DNA of 64,000 nt from Berkiella sp964496435 (GTDB taxonomy: Bacteria; Pseudomonadota; Gammaproteobacteria; Berkiellales; Berkiellaceae): positions 248,001 to 312,000 of the forward strand of contig CAZBZP010000001.1 in NCBI GenBank assembly GCA_964496435.1. The letters run 5' to 3'. The notes beneath the pieces are model-generated. The model made no database searches and was not told the DNA's origin. It saw nothing but the letters and a program-made list of their open reading frames with translations. Made by a program: the position numbers and the translations under genes. Position 1 is the stretch's first letter. Every line of letters begins with the position of its first letter. Below are positions 19,201 to 26,184 of the stretch, piece after piece.

Positions 19201-19477
19201 AAATGCGTTGGCTAGTAGAAAAGCGTTTTTTTCCTTTATAGTAACTTGATAAGACTTCTTTTTGCCATTTTATAAAATCGTGTTTGTTTATTGAAATGCT
19301 GTTATTTTTGGCGTCCCATCTAAAGATATCAAATAATGCATATTGCTGGGCATTCTCTTTTAATTGCTTAAGATACCCTTCGCCAATTTTGGTATTTTCT
19401 GCGGATAATACAAAATTTTCTATGCCATCTATTATTACTGCATTAAATAATTGGCTTAGTTCTTTAATATTCTTCAT
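16223..19477 (-). CDS. 1084-aa repeat protein with possible glycosyltransferase core
   Basis: A large protein without signal peptide. Residues about 35-382 contain one half and four divergent full units of about 75-80 residues. Each unit combines a Tyr/Phe-rich strand segment, a Leu/Lys helix and a closing Val-Glu-Ile-Ser-x-x-Asp-Tyr-type motif (endings near 70, 147, 226, 306 and 378). A basic Lys/Ala linker (about 395-418) follows. Residues about 500-790 have features of a GT-A-like glycosyltransferase: an Arg-Ala-Ser-Asn-Ile-Lys-Arg segment (581-587), an Asp-Asp-Asn in a hydrophobic strand (606-608), and Trp-Trp-Gly-Glu-Asp (702-706). The C-terminus has repeated Gly-Tyr-x-x-Gly helices. The glycosyltransferase call is tentative; the family is not recognised. 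Confidence 0.55.
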   Translation of the reverse strand: MKNIKELSQLFNAVIIDGIENFVLSAENTKIGEGYLKQLKENAQQYALFDIFRWDAKNNSISINKHDFIKWQKEVLSSYYKGKKRFSTSQRIFFKGNQNYFSIPVDNETIELLKKKIKSAARLREVDLKINLNTTYGIVEISEHDYQLFQTKSFLKVKFGSIAKRLYGWDEGKKCHYTSPLEGETLDQLNNKLRNALNRNKALAIDIRFHKNVELNRVECNEQVFACIQALQKKVKKPKLFQGILTREFVYDQTRDVWTLKAKQDEDLLNVLNTLRTACGRRNIGHNVFYLHDDKIEVSNENFTIFKIQYLKKKANRSKAYGLTFRKDEQNNVYYAQTSEDRYIINRSLKALAKLLGIKVSFRMNQGRVEISVDDYEKWIAHPIINESLTKRSTVPVQKAKKLKAKKTEKPQKAENTKGGISVKYLDGAFAIPMDISAEKADKDNENMLSKGHVIPFEELQNAFEKENNKRFKTDISIDFDGIKAIVSIYKSQQENLKEVFLNNNIVFVRAGRMEKALIPSLMQDENTIIVILMTGEELEEMEKSLGFSPLFKLPSHIKVGIIESCALKNQPLGQEGGYLRASNIKRTIAFALAEGFGLKSFVLMDDNTTQIQMAQEVANDNSVESLFTLFHQYKAKGTICATLGSFEFFKPITHPLEAKQIEDIEERLGSKIMFVDYKRLSKKLKTENKALHELISPCSLWWGEDYYNMLAILQLTENEAQAGLLGVVPFSVAWHTRSHAHQNKAKTMPHFKLANIWLDADEAYIKSLTPHQENNFRLMQSLVRKAIEQQESKQQKFFENLSKEQIEEAIHEVLPPKENPLEENSLFRRGYNYGVQIAKCGHPLDMHKLQSVLNARKMLEGASKEEYIKGIVQGHDSVWQTLSPQTRAICRGYRDGLLAAKEGYKANKLNMNAIPSVYLEQKEFYLQGYQNGNTEKWNSLKDSANKTEVESIASKMGLKRAESGFDINDDKLTETMASYGANAAAFENAYKNAFSQARNALSESDIVIRKAQKLAKDLNSSTQEQLDENKLKKEALKKYGQGPLAILYKDTVLTEFNKLRARRANHSMQEKDDNIIKAPLHKV

Positions 19478-19493
19478 CGCGGAGATACCTCAC

Positions 19494-19547
19494 AACATTA
19501 TCATCATGCGGATTATCCGCCTAAATTAGGCAAATGATGATAATGTT
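19494..19547 (-). promoter_or_regulatory. Structured 5' leader element upstream of the 1084-aa gene
   Basis: A perfect 14-bp inverted repeat pairs 19494-19507 with 19534-19547. It encloses two 13-base palindromes that overlap by two bases: GCGGATTATCCGC (19508-19520) and GCCTAAATTAGGC (19519-19531). The structure ends five bases before the GAGG ribosome binding site of the gene starting at 19477, so in RNA it would fold directly against the site. It could instead terminate transcription from the peptide gene at 19599-19907, but no U tract follows. Confidence 0.5.
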
Positions 19548-19598
19548 TGCAAGATAGCAAAGACAAGTCATAAGAAAATGGATATCAGGCAAAAATGC

Positions 19599-19907
19599 TT
19601 ATATAAATAAAGCAACCAATGCAGGAGCCAGTACAGCACCAACCAATGTTCCACCGGCAGCGCCCATTATATCTTTTTTAGAGTCGAGCCCTAAGTGTCC
19701 CAATTTATAGGAAATTAAATAGTCTCTTGCCCGTCCTGCTAAGCTTGGTTCTTTAGGATTTAAGTAGTTGATGGCTGGTTCATAGTAATTCGCACCAAGT
19801 AGCCCGCCCACTGTCATACCGCCAAGCGAAGTGAGCGCAAGGCCTGCTGCAAGACAAACACCTGCGCCATGTACGGCATGGATTTCATTTTGTTTCAGCT
19901 CTTGCAT
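19599..19907 (-). CDS. Gly-rich hydrophobic peptide with double-glycine-type leader
   Basis: A 102-residue peptide preceded by an AAAAGG ribosome binding site. The N-terminus, MQELKQNEIHAVHGAG, fits the double-glycine leader consensus with Gly-Ala at the cleavage position: Leu at -12, Glu at -8, Ile at -7, Val at -4. The mature part starts with a hydrophobic Gly/Ala/Leu helix containing a Cys, has a Tyr/Asn-rich middle and ends in a second hydrophobic Gly/Ala segment. This architecture resembles class II microcins such as colicin V. No C39 exporter or immunity gene is adjacent. It could also be a self-associating glycine-zipper membrane protein. Confidence 0.6.
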   Translation of the reverse strand: MQELKQNEIHAVHGAGVCLAAGLALTSLGGMTVGGLLGANYYEPAINYLNPKEPSLAGRARDYLISYKLGHLGLDSKKDIMGAAGGTLVGAVLAPALVALFI

Positions 19908-20028
19908 AGGGATACCTTTTCAACATATTAGGTGAGCAACTTATTACATTTGTCGACTTATGTCAACAATTCATCGCTATGTGTAGATACGCCTTAAAAT
20001 GCCTACCCTGCTTTAGTAATAAACAAGC

Positions 20029-20262
20029 CTAATCTGTGTTGTTCTCATAACTATAGTGAGTTGGTGCATAGCCCATACCGACTGCTGCGCCAATCGCAGC
20101 GCCAACAACGGCCCCCACAACACGTAAAGGAAAGGTGACAATGGACATCACGACATTAGAGGAAGCTGCACTGCTTGCCGCAGCAGTTGAGGTGTTTGTG
20201 GCACAACCATAACCAAGCATTGCCGTCAGTAGAAGAATGGCGCCTAATTTCCTTTTTTTCAT
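20029..20262 (-). CDS. Small glycine-zipper lipoprotein
   Basis: A 77-residue protein with a basic N-terminus, a hydrophobic stretch and a Leu-Gly-Tyr-Gly-Cys lipobox-like site at 16-20; the Tyr at -2 is not canonical. After an Ala/Ser-rich linker, residues 48-67 form a glycine zipper (Gly-Ala-Val-Val-Gly-Ala-Ala-Ile-Gly-Ala-Ala-Val-Gly) that could insert in or pack against a membrane. Probably an envelope lipoprotein of unknown role. It is divergent from leuS. Confidence 0.6.
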   Translation of the reverse strand: MKKRKLGAILLLTAMLGYGCATNTSTAAASSAASSNVVMSIVTFPLRVVGAVVGAAIGAAVGMGYAPTHYSYENNTD

Positions 20263-20324
20263 GTTATTTCCTTACGTATGATAATATAGCCAAACTTGGC
20301 CTACTTTATAGATAAAAAAACACT

Positions 20325-22790
20325 ATGCAAGAGCATTATCATCCAGAAGAAATTGAACGACAAACGCAAGCCTATTGGGAGCAACATAACAGTTTTACTG
20401 TGAAAGAAGATCCTAACAAGGAAAAATTTTACTGCCTAAGTATGTTCCCTTACCCAAGTGGCCACCTGCATGTCGGCCACGTGCGTAACTATACCCTGGG
20501 TGATGTGATTGCTCGTTTTCAACGCATGCAGGGCAAAAATGTCCTTCATCCCATCGGTTGGGATGCCTTTGGTCTTCCTGCAGAAAATGCTGCCATTCAA
20601 CATCAAGTGCCACCGAGCGTATGGACTTACGACAATATTGCTCATATGCGTAAGCAATTTAAAAGCTTAGGACTTTCTTTTGATTGGTCAAGAGAACTTG
20701 CAACCTGCGCACCAGATTACTATCGCTGGGAGCAATGGTTTTTTATCAAAATGTATGAAAAAGGCTTAGTGTACAAAAAGAATTCGGTGGTCAATTGGGA
20801 TCCGGTCGATCAAACCGTGCTTGCTAACGAGCAAGTGATTGATGGTCGTGGCTGGCGCTCTGGGGCTAAGGTAGAGCGTCGCGCTATACCGCAATGGTTT
20901 TTGAAAATTACCGATTATGCACAAGAACTGCTTGATTCACTTGATCATATGCCGGGCTGGCCTGAACAAGTACGCACCATGCAACGTAACTGGATTGGCC
21001 GTTCTGAGGGTGTTAATTTTCACTTCAAAGTAGAAAATGATGCTTTTGCGCCGCTTGAAGTCTACACCACACGTATTGATACCTTAATGGGCGTCACTTA
21101 TCTTGCTGTAGCACCTCAACATCCTATTGTTGAGCTTGCCTTAAAAGAACAGCCTGAATTAAAGCGTTTTGTTGATGCTTGTCGTAATATTAAAGTAGCT
21201 GAAGCTGATATGGCAACCTTGGAAAAAGAAGGTAAACCAACAGGGCTCTACGCTATTCACCCCATTAGCAATGAACGCCTTCCTATTTGGGTGGGTAATT
21301 ATGTGGTCATGGATTATGGTACTGGCGCTGTGATGGCCGTGCCTGCGCATGATCAACGTGATTATGAATTTGCTAAAAAATATGAATTACCTATCAAAGA
21401 AGTTATTCAGCCTTTAGCGGGTGAAACACATTCGCTTGAAAAACAAGCTTATACCGCCTTGGAAGGCAAATTAATAAACGCTGGCCAGTTTAATGATCTA
21501 AGCCCTCGTGAGGCCTTGGTCAAAATTGCTGAATTTTTGGAAGCAAAAGGCATCGGCAAAAGGCAAGTGAATTTCCGGCTCAGAGATTGGGGCGTTTCCA
21601 GACAACGTTACTGGGGCGCACCTATCCCCATGATTGAATGCCCTAGCTGTGGCACAGTGCCAGTGCCAGAAAAAGACTTACCAGTGAGATTACCTGAAGG
21701 TGTCACACCCCAGGGAGCAAGTTCCATACTCACGCAGATGAAAGAATTTTACGAAGTCGATTGTCCCAAGTGCAAACAAAAAGCACGACGTGAAACCGAT
21801 ACCTTCGATACCTTTATGGAATCATCTTGGTACTATTTACGTTATGCTTGCCCTGATCAGCACGAACATATTTTTGATGATCGCGTGCATTATTGGACAC
21901 CCGTTGATCAATACATCGGGGGTATTGAACATGCCATTTTGCATTTACTGTATTCGCGCTTTTTGCATAAAGTGTTGCGCGATATGAAATTGGTTAACAG
22001 CGATGAACCTTTTAGTAATTTGCTCACCCAAGGCATGGTGCTCAAAGATGGCAGCAAAATGTCTAAGTCCAAAGGCAATACGGTTGATCCCCAATTATTA
22101 ATTAATCAATACGGCGCAGATACCGTACGCTTGTTTATCATGTTTGCCGCGCCCCCAGAGCAATCCCTGGAGTGGTCAGATACTGGTGTGGAAGGCGCTT
22201 TTCGTTTCCTTCGACGCTTATGGCGTTTAATTTCAGAGCATGTGAATCAACATGGGCTGCATGATGCAAATCTAAGTGCAATGACCTTAAATGATAAGCA
22301 AAAGAATTTGAATCGCCATATTCATGAAACGATTGCCAAAGTAACCGACGATTTACTTCGTCGCTACACCTTTAACACCGCCATTGCCGCAGTGATGGAA
22401 CTTGTTAATGCAACTTCGAGTTTCGTAGTTGAAGATGACAATGACAAGAAAGTAAAGCAAGCCGCCTTGGAAACCATAGTGTTGATGCTTTCACCTATTG
22501 TACCCCACATTACCCATGTGCTTTGGCAATACCTTGGCAAACAAGGTGCAATGATGGATGCTACCTGGCCGCAAGTGGATAGCAATGCATTAAAGAAAGA
22601 TGTCCTTCAAGTGGTTGTGCAAATTAACGGTAAAGTTCGTGCCAACATTGAAATGCCGGCTACTGTCACCGAAGATCAGATGAAAGATGGCGCGCTTCAC
22701 CATGAGAATATCGCCAAGCATTTGGAAGATAAAACCGTGCGTAAGATTATTGTTGTTGGGCAGAAATTAGTGAATATAGTGGCGAACTAA
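20325..22790 (+). CDS. leuS: Leucyl-tRNA synthetase
   Basis: Charges tRNA-Leu with leucine. The 821-residue class I synthetase is slightly shorter than the roughly 860 residues of E. coli LeuS, but all main parts are present. The HIGH-type motif is His-Leu-His-Val-Gly-His at 47-52, the editing (CP1) domain spans about 220-415 with the Thr-rich Thr-Thr-Arg-Ile-Asp-Thr segment, a Cys-x-x-Cys pair precedes the second half, and KMSKS is at 578-582. It is the first gene of the leuS-to-lipA run, and lptE follows closely. Confidence 0.96.
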   Translation: MQEHYHPEEIERQTQAYWEQHNSFTVKEDPNKEKFYCLSMFPYPSGHLHVGHVRNYTLGDVIARFQRMQGKNVLHPIGWDAFGLPAENAAIQHQVPPSVWTYDNIAHMRKQFKSLGLSFDWSRELATCAPDYYRWEQWFFIKMYEKGLVYKKNSVVNWDPVDQTVLANEQVIDGRGWRSGAKVERRAIPQWFLKITDYAQELLDSLDHMPGWPEQVRTMQRNWIGRSEGVNFHFKVENDAFAPLEVYTTRIDTLMGVTYLAVAPQHPIVELALKEQPELKRFVDACRNIKVAEADMATLEKEGKPTGLYAIHPISNERLPIWVGNYVVMDYGTGAVMAVPAHDQRDYEFAKKYELPIKEVIQPLAGETHSLEKQAYTALEGKLINAGQFNDLSPREALVKIAEFLEAKGIGKRQVNFRLRDWGVSRQRYWGAPIPMIECPSCGTVPVPEKDLPVRLPEGVTPQGASSILTQMKEFYEVDCPKCKQKARRETDTFDTFMESSWYYLRYACPDQHEHIFDDRVHYWTPVDQYIGGIEHAILHLLYSRFLHKVLRDMKLVNSDEPFSNLLTQGMVLKDGSKMSKSKGNTVDPQLLINQYGADTVRLFIMFAAPPEQSLEWSDTGVEGAFRFLRRLWRLISEHVNQHGLHDANLSAMTLNDKQKNLNRHIHETIAKVTDDLLRRYTFNTAIAAVMELVNATSSFVVEDDNDKKVKQAALETIVLMLSPIVPHITHVLWQYLGKQGAMMDATWPQVDSNALKKDVLQVVVQINGKVRANIEMPATVTEDQMKDGALHHENIAKHLEDKTVRKIIVVGQKLVNIVAN

Positions 22791-22825
22791 ATAGCTTGGT
22801 GAGAGAACAAAGAAGAGAAAAAACC

Positions 22826-23320
22826 GTGCTATCAAAACTAAAAACAATCATTTTACTTCTGTGCTTTGTTGCTATTGGCGGTTGTGGCTTTCATTTAAGA
22901 CACCACACCGCCGAAATTGGCAACAAATACCCGACTATTATTTTGGCGCCCTCTGGCTCTAATACCTTGAACCAGGGAATTTATCGCGCCTTAATTTCAT
23001 CCTCGGTTCATGTGGTTGAAAATAGCGCCCTCTATACTGATGCGCCACAACTATGGATAACCTCACAAGGCATTACTTCGCAGCCTTTGGTCTATGGCTC
23101 TGATAGTGAGCTTCGACGTGAAAGATTAAAAATGTCAGTGAAGTTTTCCTTTGGTACGCCCAATTCATTACAACAATTTGAGCTTACAACGGAACGTGAC
23201 CGGCAGCTTAATCCCAATCAGCATCTGGGTGATAACGCGGAAAAAATCGTGATTGAGCGCGAAATGCAAGCGGATATCATTAGTCAATTAATGCGCTATT
23301 TAGCAACCACACGGTATTAA
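22826..23320 (+). CDS. lptE: LPS-assembly lipoprotein LptE
   Basis: LptE plugs the LptD barrel and helps place LPS in the outer membrane. From the GTG at 22826 the protein is 164 residues with a lipoprotein signal ending in Ala-Ile-Gly-Gly-Cys, followed by Gly-Phe-His-Leu-Arg, the typical LptE mature start. In-frame TTG and GTG starts at 22796 and 22799 would add about ten charged residues; the shorter start gives a normal signal peptide and has an AGAAGAG site upstream. Position between leuS and holA matches E. coli. Confidence 0.88.
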   Translation: MLSKLKTIILLLCFVAIGGCGFHLRHHTAEIGNKYPTIILAPSGSNTLNQGIYRALISSSVHVVENSALYTDAPQLWITSQGITSQPLVYGSDSELRRERLKMSVKFSFGTPNSLQQFELTTERDRQLNPNQHLGDNAEKIVIEREMQADIISQLMRYLATTRY

Positions 23321-23322
23321 TA

Positions 23323-24285
23323 ATGCGTCTTTTTCCCTCACAGCTTTCTAACCATTTAAGCAAGCAAATTGCTTGTCTTTATGTGCTCTATGGTAATGAA
23401 AGTTTTTTGGTTGAAGAAAGTGCGACCTTGATTAAAGCGCATATTCAACAACAAGGCGAATGTGAGCTTATCAAGAAAGAAGAAACCCGTGATTTGGCAG
23501 CCCTTTTAGATCAACCTTCTCTTTTTTCCTCGCAGAAAATCATTGAGCTTAAAATACCCAAGCCCACCGCCGCCCTCATGGCTGAAGTAGCTGAACTGCT
23601 TGAAAAGCCATACAGTGGTTGTTTTGTCATTATTGAAAGTGGGCTTATTACCAAGCAACAGCAACAGGCGAAATGGTTTAAGGCTCTTGAACAAAAGGGC
23701 ATTATCATTGCGCACTGGCCCCTACAAGGCATGCAATATGCTCAATGGCTAGATGAGCGTGCAAGGCGCAATAACCTCAACATGAGCCCAGAAATTCGCC
23801 AGCGTTTAATAGCCTTTACAGAAGGAAATTGCTTGGCTGGTGCCCAAGAAATAGACAGGCTGCGTCTTTTATCAGAAGATCAAACCTATATTGTGGCACA
23901 AAACCATTATGAAGTGTCCGAACTGTGTGAAGCGGCACTTTTAAAGCAACCTGAACGTGTCGTCAAAATTGTGAGTTACCTTAAAAACTCTAAGGAAGCA
24001 TTACAATTGGTGGTCTGGACCTTAGGACAAACCCTGCGCGCATTAAATCACTGCGCCAGCCAGCCACGAGAACGTCATAGTACAACGCTCATTCAAAGTG
24101 GGATCCGCCCCCAGCTCCATGCTTTATATTCCCGCGCCGTACAGGAGTCTCCTGCTTCACGCTGGCTCGTCTTAATAACGACTTTATCTTGGATAGATAA
24201 ACAATTAAAATCCGGGAATGAGCAAAGTGCATGGCAAAAATTATTGGACGTTAGTTTAGAATTATCAGGTTCGCCAATTTTTTAG
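23323..24285 (+). CDS. holA: DNA polymerase III subunit delta
   Basis: HolA is the clamp-opening subunit of the DNA polymerase III clamp loader. The 320-residue protein begins with the family pattern Leu-Tyr-Val-Leu-Tyr-Gly-Asn-Glu-Ser-Phe-Leu-Val-Glu-Glu and contains the conserved Gly-Asn-Cys-Leu-Ala-Gly-Ala-Gln-Glu-Ile-Asp-Arg-Leu segment of the AAA-like lid. It begins two bases after the lptE stop. In E. coli nadD comes next; here rsfS follows after a 151-base gap and nadD is missing. Confidence 0.93.
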   Translation: MRLFPSQLSNHLSKQIACLYVLYGNESFLVEESATLIKAHIQQQGECELIKKEETRDLAALLDQPSLFSSQKIIELKIPKPTAALMAEVAELLEKPYSGCFVIIESGLITKQQQQAKWFKALEQKGIIIAHWPLQGMQYAQWLDERARRNNLNMSPEIRQRLIAFTEGNCLAGAQEIDRLRLLSEDQTYIVAQNHYEVSELCEAALLKQPERVVKIVSYLKNSKEALQLVVWTLGQTLRALNHCASQPRERHSTTLIQSGIRPQLHALYSRAVQESPASRWLVLITTLSWIDKQLKSGNEQSAWQKLLDVSLELSGSPIF

Positions 24286-24436
24286 CCTTTTTTTTCCAAC
24301 CCCCTATAAACCTGTGACATCTAGGTATATATTAAAAATAAGGAACAAGGAAAAGAAGGGGGAATATGCAAGTAAATACTTAATTTCAATGCTGATAGAA
24401 GGGTCACAAGTATTGAAAACTAACATAAGGCAAACT

Positions 24437-24787
24437 ATGCAGACAACAGCGTTACTCGAAACTGTAGTCAATGTTCTTAGTGACATAAAAGCCGTTAACA
24501 TAACTCCTCTTGATGTTCGTAATCTCACCTCCATTACCGATTACATGGTTATTGCATCTGGCAACTCAAGCCGACATGTTCGTGCGATTGCAGATAACCT
24601 CGTTCACAAAATGAAAGAGCACACTATTCAACCTATCAGCATCGAAGGTGACACTGACGATGAATGGGTGCTGGTTGATTTAGGGGATGTCGTTGTTCAT
24701 ATCATGCAGCCAAGAACTCGAGATTTTTATAATCTTGAAAAATTATGGTCCATGATGGAACCCCCGTCATTACAAGCCACGGCATAA
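24437..24787 (+). CDS. rsfS: Ribosomal silencing factor RsfS
   Basis: RsfS binds ribosomal protein L14 and blocks joining of the subunits in starvation. Starting at ATG 24437 gives 116 residues, the normal family length, and is supported by an AAGG site six bases upstream. A longer reading frame from 24314 has no family similarity in its first 41 residues. The core contains Ser-Ile-Thr-Asp-Tyr-Met-Val-Ile-Ala-Ser-Gly, Ser-Ser-Arg-His-Val and Val-Leu-Val-Asp-Leu-Gly-Asp-Val-Val-Val-His, all typical. rlmH follows three bases after the stop. Confidence 0.93.
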   Translation: MQTTALLETVVNVLSDIKAVNITPLDVRNLTSITDYMVIASGNSSRHVRAIADNLVHKMKEHTIQPISIEGDTDDEWVLVDLGDVVVHIMQPRTRDFYNLEKLWSMMEPPSLQATA

Positions 24788-24790
24788 TCA

Positions 24791-25261
24791 ATGCAGTGTA
24801 TCGTTCTTGCCGTTGGTAATAAAATGCCATCTTGGTGTACGCTTGCTTGTGAGGAATATTTAACCCGTTTACAACACTTTATGAAGTGTTCACTGGTTGA
24901 GATTCCCACAGCCAAGCGCCATAAAGCAGGCAATGTGGCGCAATATAAAGAAGAAGAAGCGCAGAAAATTTTACAAAAAATTACGCCCTCTCACCATGTC
25001 ATCGCCATGGAAGTAACAGGCAGCGCTTGGAACACAGCCACCTTGTCTCACAAATTATCCGCTTGGCAACAACAAGGAAAAGATATTGCTTTTATGATTG
25101 GTGGACCAGATGGACTTTCTGAAAAATGTCTTGCACGGGCTAATCAACAACTTTCATTATCTGCTTTAACCTATCCCCATGCTTTAGCCAGGGTAGTATT
25201 GCTCGAGCAGCTATACCGTGCACATTCTATGTTGGTGAATCATCCGTATCATAGAGAGTGA
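24791..25261 (+). CDS. rlmH: 23S rRNA pseudouridine-1915 N3-methyltransferase
   Basis: RlmH methylates pseudouridine 1915 in helix 69 of 23S rRNA. The 156-residue SPOUT methyltransferase has the conserved Phe-Met-Ile-Gly-Gly-Pro-Asp-Gly-Leu SAM-binding knot loop and the C-terminal Glu-Gln-Leu-Tyr-Arg-Ala-His segment followed by Pro-Tyr-His-Arg. Start and length agree with the family. It is directly downstream of rsfS as in most gammaproteobacteria. Confidence 0.95.
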   Translation: MQCIVLAVGNKMPSWCTLACEEYLTRLQHFMKCSLVEIPTAKRHKAGNVAQYKEEEAQKILQKITPSHHVIAMEVTGSAWNTATLSHKLSAWQQQGKDIAFMIGGPDGLSEKCLARANQQLSLSALTYPHALARVVLLEQLYRAHSMLVNHPYHRE

Positions 25262-25268
25262 ATCCCTC

Positions 25269-25381
25269 GAAAATCCCCCCTAACCCCCCTTTTAATCAAA
25301 GGGGGGGATCGGATCTTAACCCCCTTTGATTAAAAGGGGGTCGCCACGTCGAAATGAAATGTAGGCGGGCGGGGGGATTTC
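25269..25381. repeat. Composite palindromic element, C/G-tract family (copy 1)
   Basis: An outer inverted repeat, AAATCCCCCC at 25271-25280 and GGGGGGATTT at 25371-25380, encloses two hairpins of opposite orientation: one around 25284-25307 (CCCCCCTTTT...AAAGGGGGG) and one around 25318-25340 (CCCCCTTTG...AAAAGGGGG). Related elements lie at 31301-31341 and 57957-58028. It sits between the convergent genes rlmH and the DUF2059 gene and could terminate both. Confidence 0.7.
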
Positions 25382-25407
25382 CAAAGATTAAGGGTAAGAA
25401 ACTCTAA

Positions 25408-26025
25408 TTAATTCGTCTTGGCTTTGTCTTTCACTAAATACTTGCCAATAATGGCCATGTATTCTCGTTCATGTTTCTTTAACAAAATTTCGCCAATTTT
25501 TTGTGTTTTAATTTTGAGATCAGGATCAGCTTTGATTAACTTTTGACCAACAGGGCTTTGGTAAAATTTAATTAAATCCTGCATATCATCTAAAGTGAAG
25601 TATTGCGCATAAACGATGGCGAGTTCTTTAATAGTTTCAGGAGACAAAAATAATTCATAGAAAAACTGTTCTAAGTCCGCCAACAAGGCAGGCGTCAGCA
25701 TCTGCTTTATTTTGGGATCATGTTCCATTTCTAATTTGAATTTACCAACGATTACTTCGGCTGCATTTTGCGCAAAGTTGGTTACTTTAGCCCACTGCAA
25801 TACGACTTGGGTATAAACGGGGCCTGGATCTTCGCCAAGGGAGGATACCTGTGGGGTATTTGCTTTAGATTGTTCTTGAGCGTTGGCTTTAGGCTTTTGG
25901 GCTTGTGACGCAGGTGTTTGGCTTGTTCCTGTGGCCCAAACACTTGTTTGAAAGCCAACCAACAAGAGCGTGATTAATATGCGCCTAGCAGATTTGTTTA
26001 TTAGCCAACCAAATGATAGTTTCAT
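25408..26025 (-). CDS. Secreted DUF2059-domain protein
   Basis: A 205-residue protein with an N-terminal hydrophobic segment (about 13-32) that acts as signal peptide or anchor (Val-Trp-Ala cleavage region), a low-complexity Gln/Ala/Lys/Ser linker (about 34-60), and a DUF2059 domain at about 120-190 with the Tyr-Phe-Thr-Leu-Asp-Asp-Met-Gln-Asp-Leu and Tyr-Gln-Ser-Pro-Val-Gly-Gln-Lys motifs. DUF2059 proteins are exported proteins of unknown function. It is convergent with rlmH and divergent from mrdA, so it is a minus-strand insertion in the otherwise conserved rlmH-mrdA order. Confidence 0.75.
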   Translation of the reverse strand: MKLSFGWLINKSARRILITLLLVGFQTSVWATGTSQTPASQAQKPKANAQEQSKANTPQVSSLGEDPGPVYTQVVLQWAKVTNFAQNAAEVIVGKFKLEMEHDPKIKQMLTPALLADLEQFFYELFLSPETIKELAIVYAQYFTLDDMQDLIKFYQSPVGQKLIKADPDLKIKTQKIGEILLKKHEREYMAIIGKYLVKDKAKTN

Positions 26026-26184
26026 TCCTTTGCCTTAATCCTTTGCAGCTTACTATTAAAAATAAGCCAGAAAGAGCCTTGGCACAATCTCTTTATGCAA
26101 ATATAAGGAAGTTAATTGACAACATGTTAGGGTTTTAGGGGTAAAAGCTTGAGCTAACTAATACTTTGCAAGATACTGTGAATA

